64,000 bases of DNA from Patella vulgata (lineage: Eukaryota; Mollusca; Gastropoda; Patellidae). Below are positions 63,373 to 64,000 of this stretch, one piece after another (position 1 is the stretch's first letter; every line of letters starts with the position of its first letter). A program made the position numbers and the translations under genes. The notes under the pieces were generated by a model, which worked only from the letters and a program-made list of their open reading frames with translations, was not told the DNA's origin and ran no database searches. Location: the NCBI RefSeq assembly GCF_932274485.2, contig NC_065879.2, positions 44,502,936-44,566,935 of the forward strand. Direction: 5' to 3'.

Positions 63373-63994
63373 TAAACCCACATTTTATGTGGGAGTATAT
63401 TGCCATCACTCCTGTCTGTCCATCTGTTCACAATTCTAGTAAATGCCAGAGTTTTCAAAATAGAATTTTTTAAACTTGCTGGGATTGTTTAATTTATTTT
63501 TAAAGAGAAACCCTATCGAAATTCAGAGTGATGCAATTAGTTACTGCCACTATCATCCAAATCTTGTAAATGCTTTACAGGTCAAAGATTATGAGTTTTT
63601 TTTGCACTTAAATCGTGAAACTTGTTCTACCTAGGAACCTTGTTGCAATATAGAATTATGCAATGACTTTTTGCAAAGGCACCACCCCTAACAACGAAAC
63701 CTTGTAAACCTTCATGACCAAGTTTTTGAGATTTTTTGTTAATCTTGCTGAGATCGTCTGGTTAATCATATTGAGGACACCTGTCGAAATTCAGGCTCAC
63801 CCTTCTATTTTATACAGTTAATATTTTTTTTTTACAAACTTGTCATGATTATTCAGCTAGTTGTTGTAAAGAGAAACCGTATCTAAATTAAAAATCAGCC
63901 ATTATTGTGCATAGTTATTGCCCCTGACCCCCAAGACTTGAATCAAACCTTCAAAATTACTGCTGGTGGACGTATATTTATTATATGGCAGTGC
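63373..63994 (+). mobile_element. Pearl-like family B element, strongly diverged
   Basis: AAACCCACATTTTATGTGGG and AGTATATTGCCATCACTCCT match a decayed left end of family B, including the fold-back. The inside shows loose repeats (CTTGTAAATGC, GAAATTCAG). GGTGGACGTATATTTATTAT followed by ATGGCAG near 63966 may be the right end. It is the oldest-looking copy in the window. Confidence 0.55.
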
Positions 63995-64000
63995 TATGTT

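Overview
The window is AT-rich, intron-rich animal DNA, most likely from a mollusc or another lophotrochozoan. The reasons are a NALCN channel gene with two alternative domain II pore exons (an arrangement reported in snails and other lophotrochozoans), many tandem-repeat elements that resemble the 'pearl' elements described in bivalves, and tRNA-derived SINEs. The species cannot be fixed from the sequence alone. No bacterial-type genes, CRISPR arrays, true tRNA or rRNA genes, or retrovirus-like elements were recognised.

Layout. 1-14.5 kb is a transposon and repeat field: a Tc1-type transposon with a broken transposase (74-1605), two tRNA-derived SINE families, a hAT-type MITE with 8-bp target duplications lodged in an older palindrome (4108-4947), two pearl-like elements and several tandem arrays. 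14.5-20.5 kb is gene-poor 5' flank. 20588-25229 (+) holds a six-coding-exon gene for a 466-residue major facilitator of the monocarboxylate transporter (SLC16) type. Its last intron starts inside the last codons of exon 5, so retention gives ...NLIV-stop and splicing gives a tail ending ITSV. 25.2-35.2 kb is again repeats, including a long-TIR MITE, a hAT transposase remnant and a pearl-like element.

35236 to the right edge (+) is the 5' half of a NALCN (sodium leak channel) gene: eleven constitutive coding exons plus two alternative exons (59709-59849 and 60578-60715) that each encode the domain II pore loop and the start of S6. The first alternative puts Asp, the second Lys, where vertebrate NALCN has Glu. 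All exon phases join without a break, and the remaining exons (II-III linker, domains III and IV) lie beyond base 64000. The introns are packed with transposable elements, some nested, and one contains a 189-bp copy of the end of exon 4 with its splice donor.

The two genes are unrelated plasma-membrane transport genes on the same strand, with no sign of joint function. The most informative observations are the alternative selectivity-filter exons with an unusual Asp, CCATGG-centred inverted motifs beside those exons that could pair in RNA, the alternative C-terminus of the transporter, and the shared terminal architecture of the two pearl-like families, one of which ends in an X-box-like palindrome. 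All comparisons to known proteins are from memory; no database search was run.
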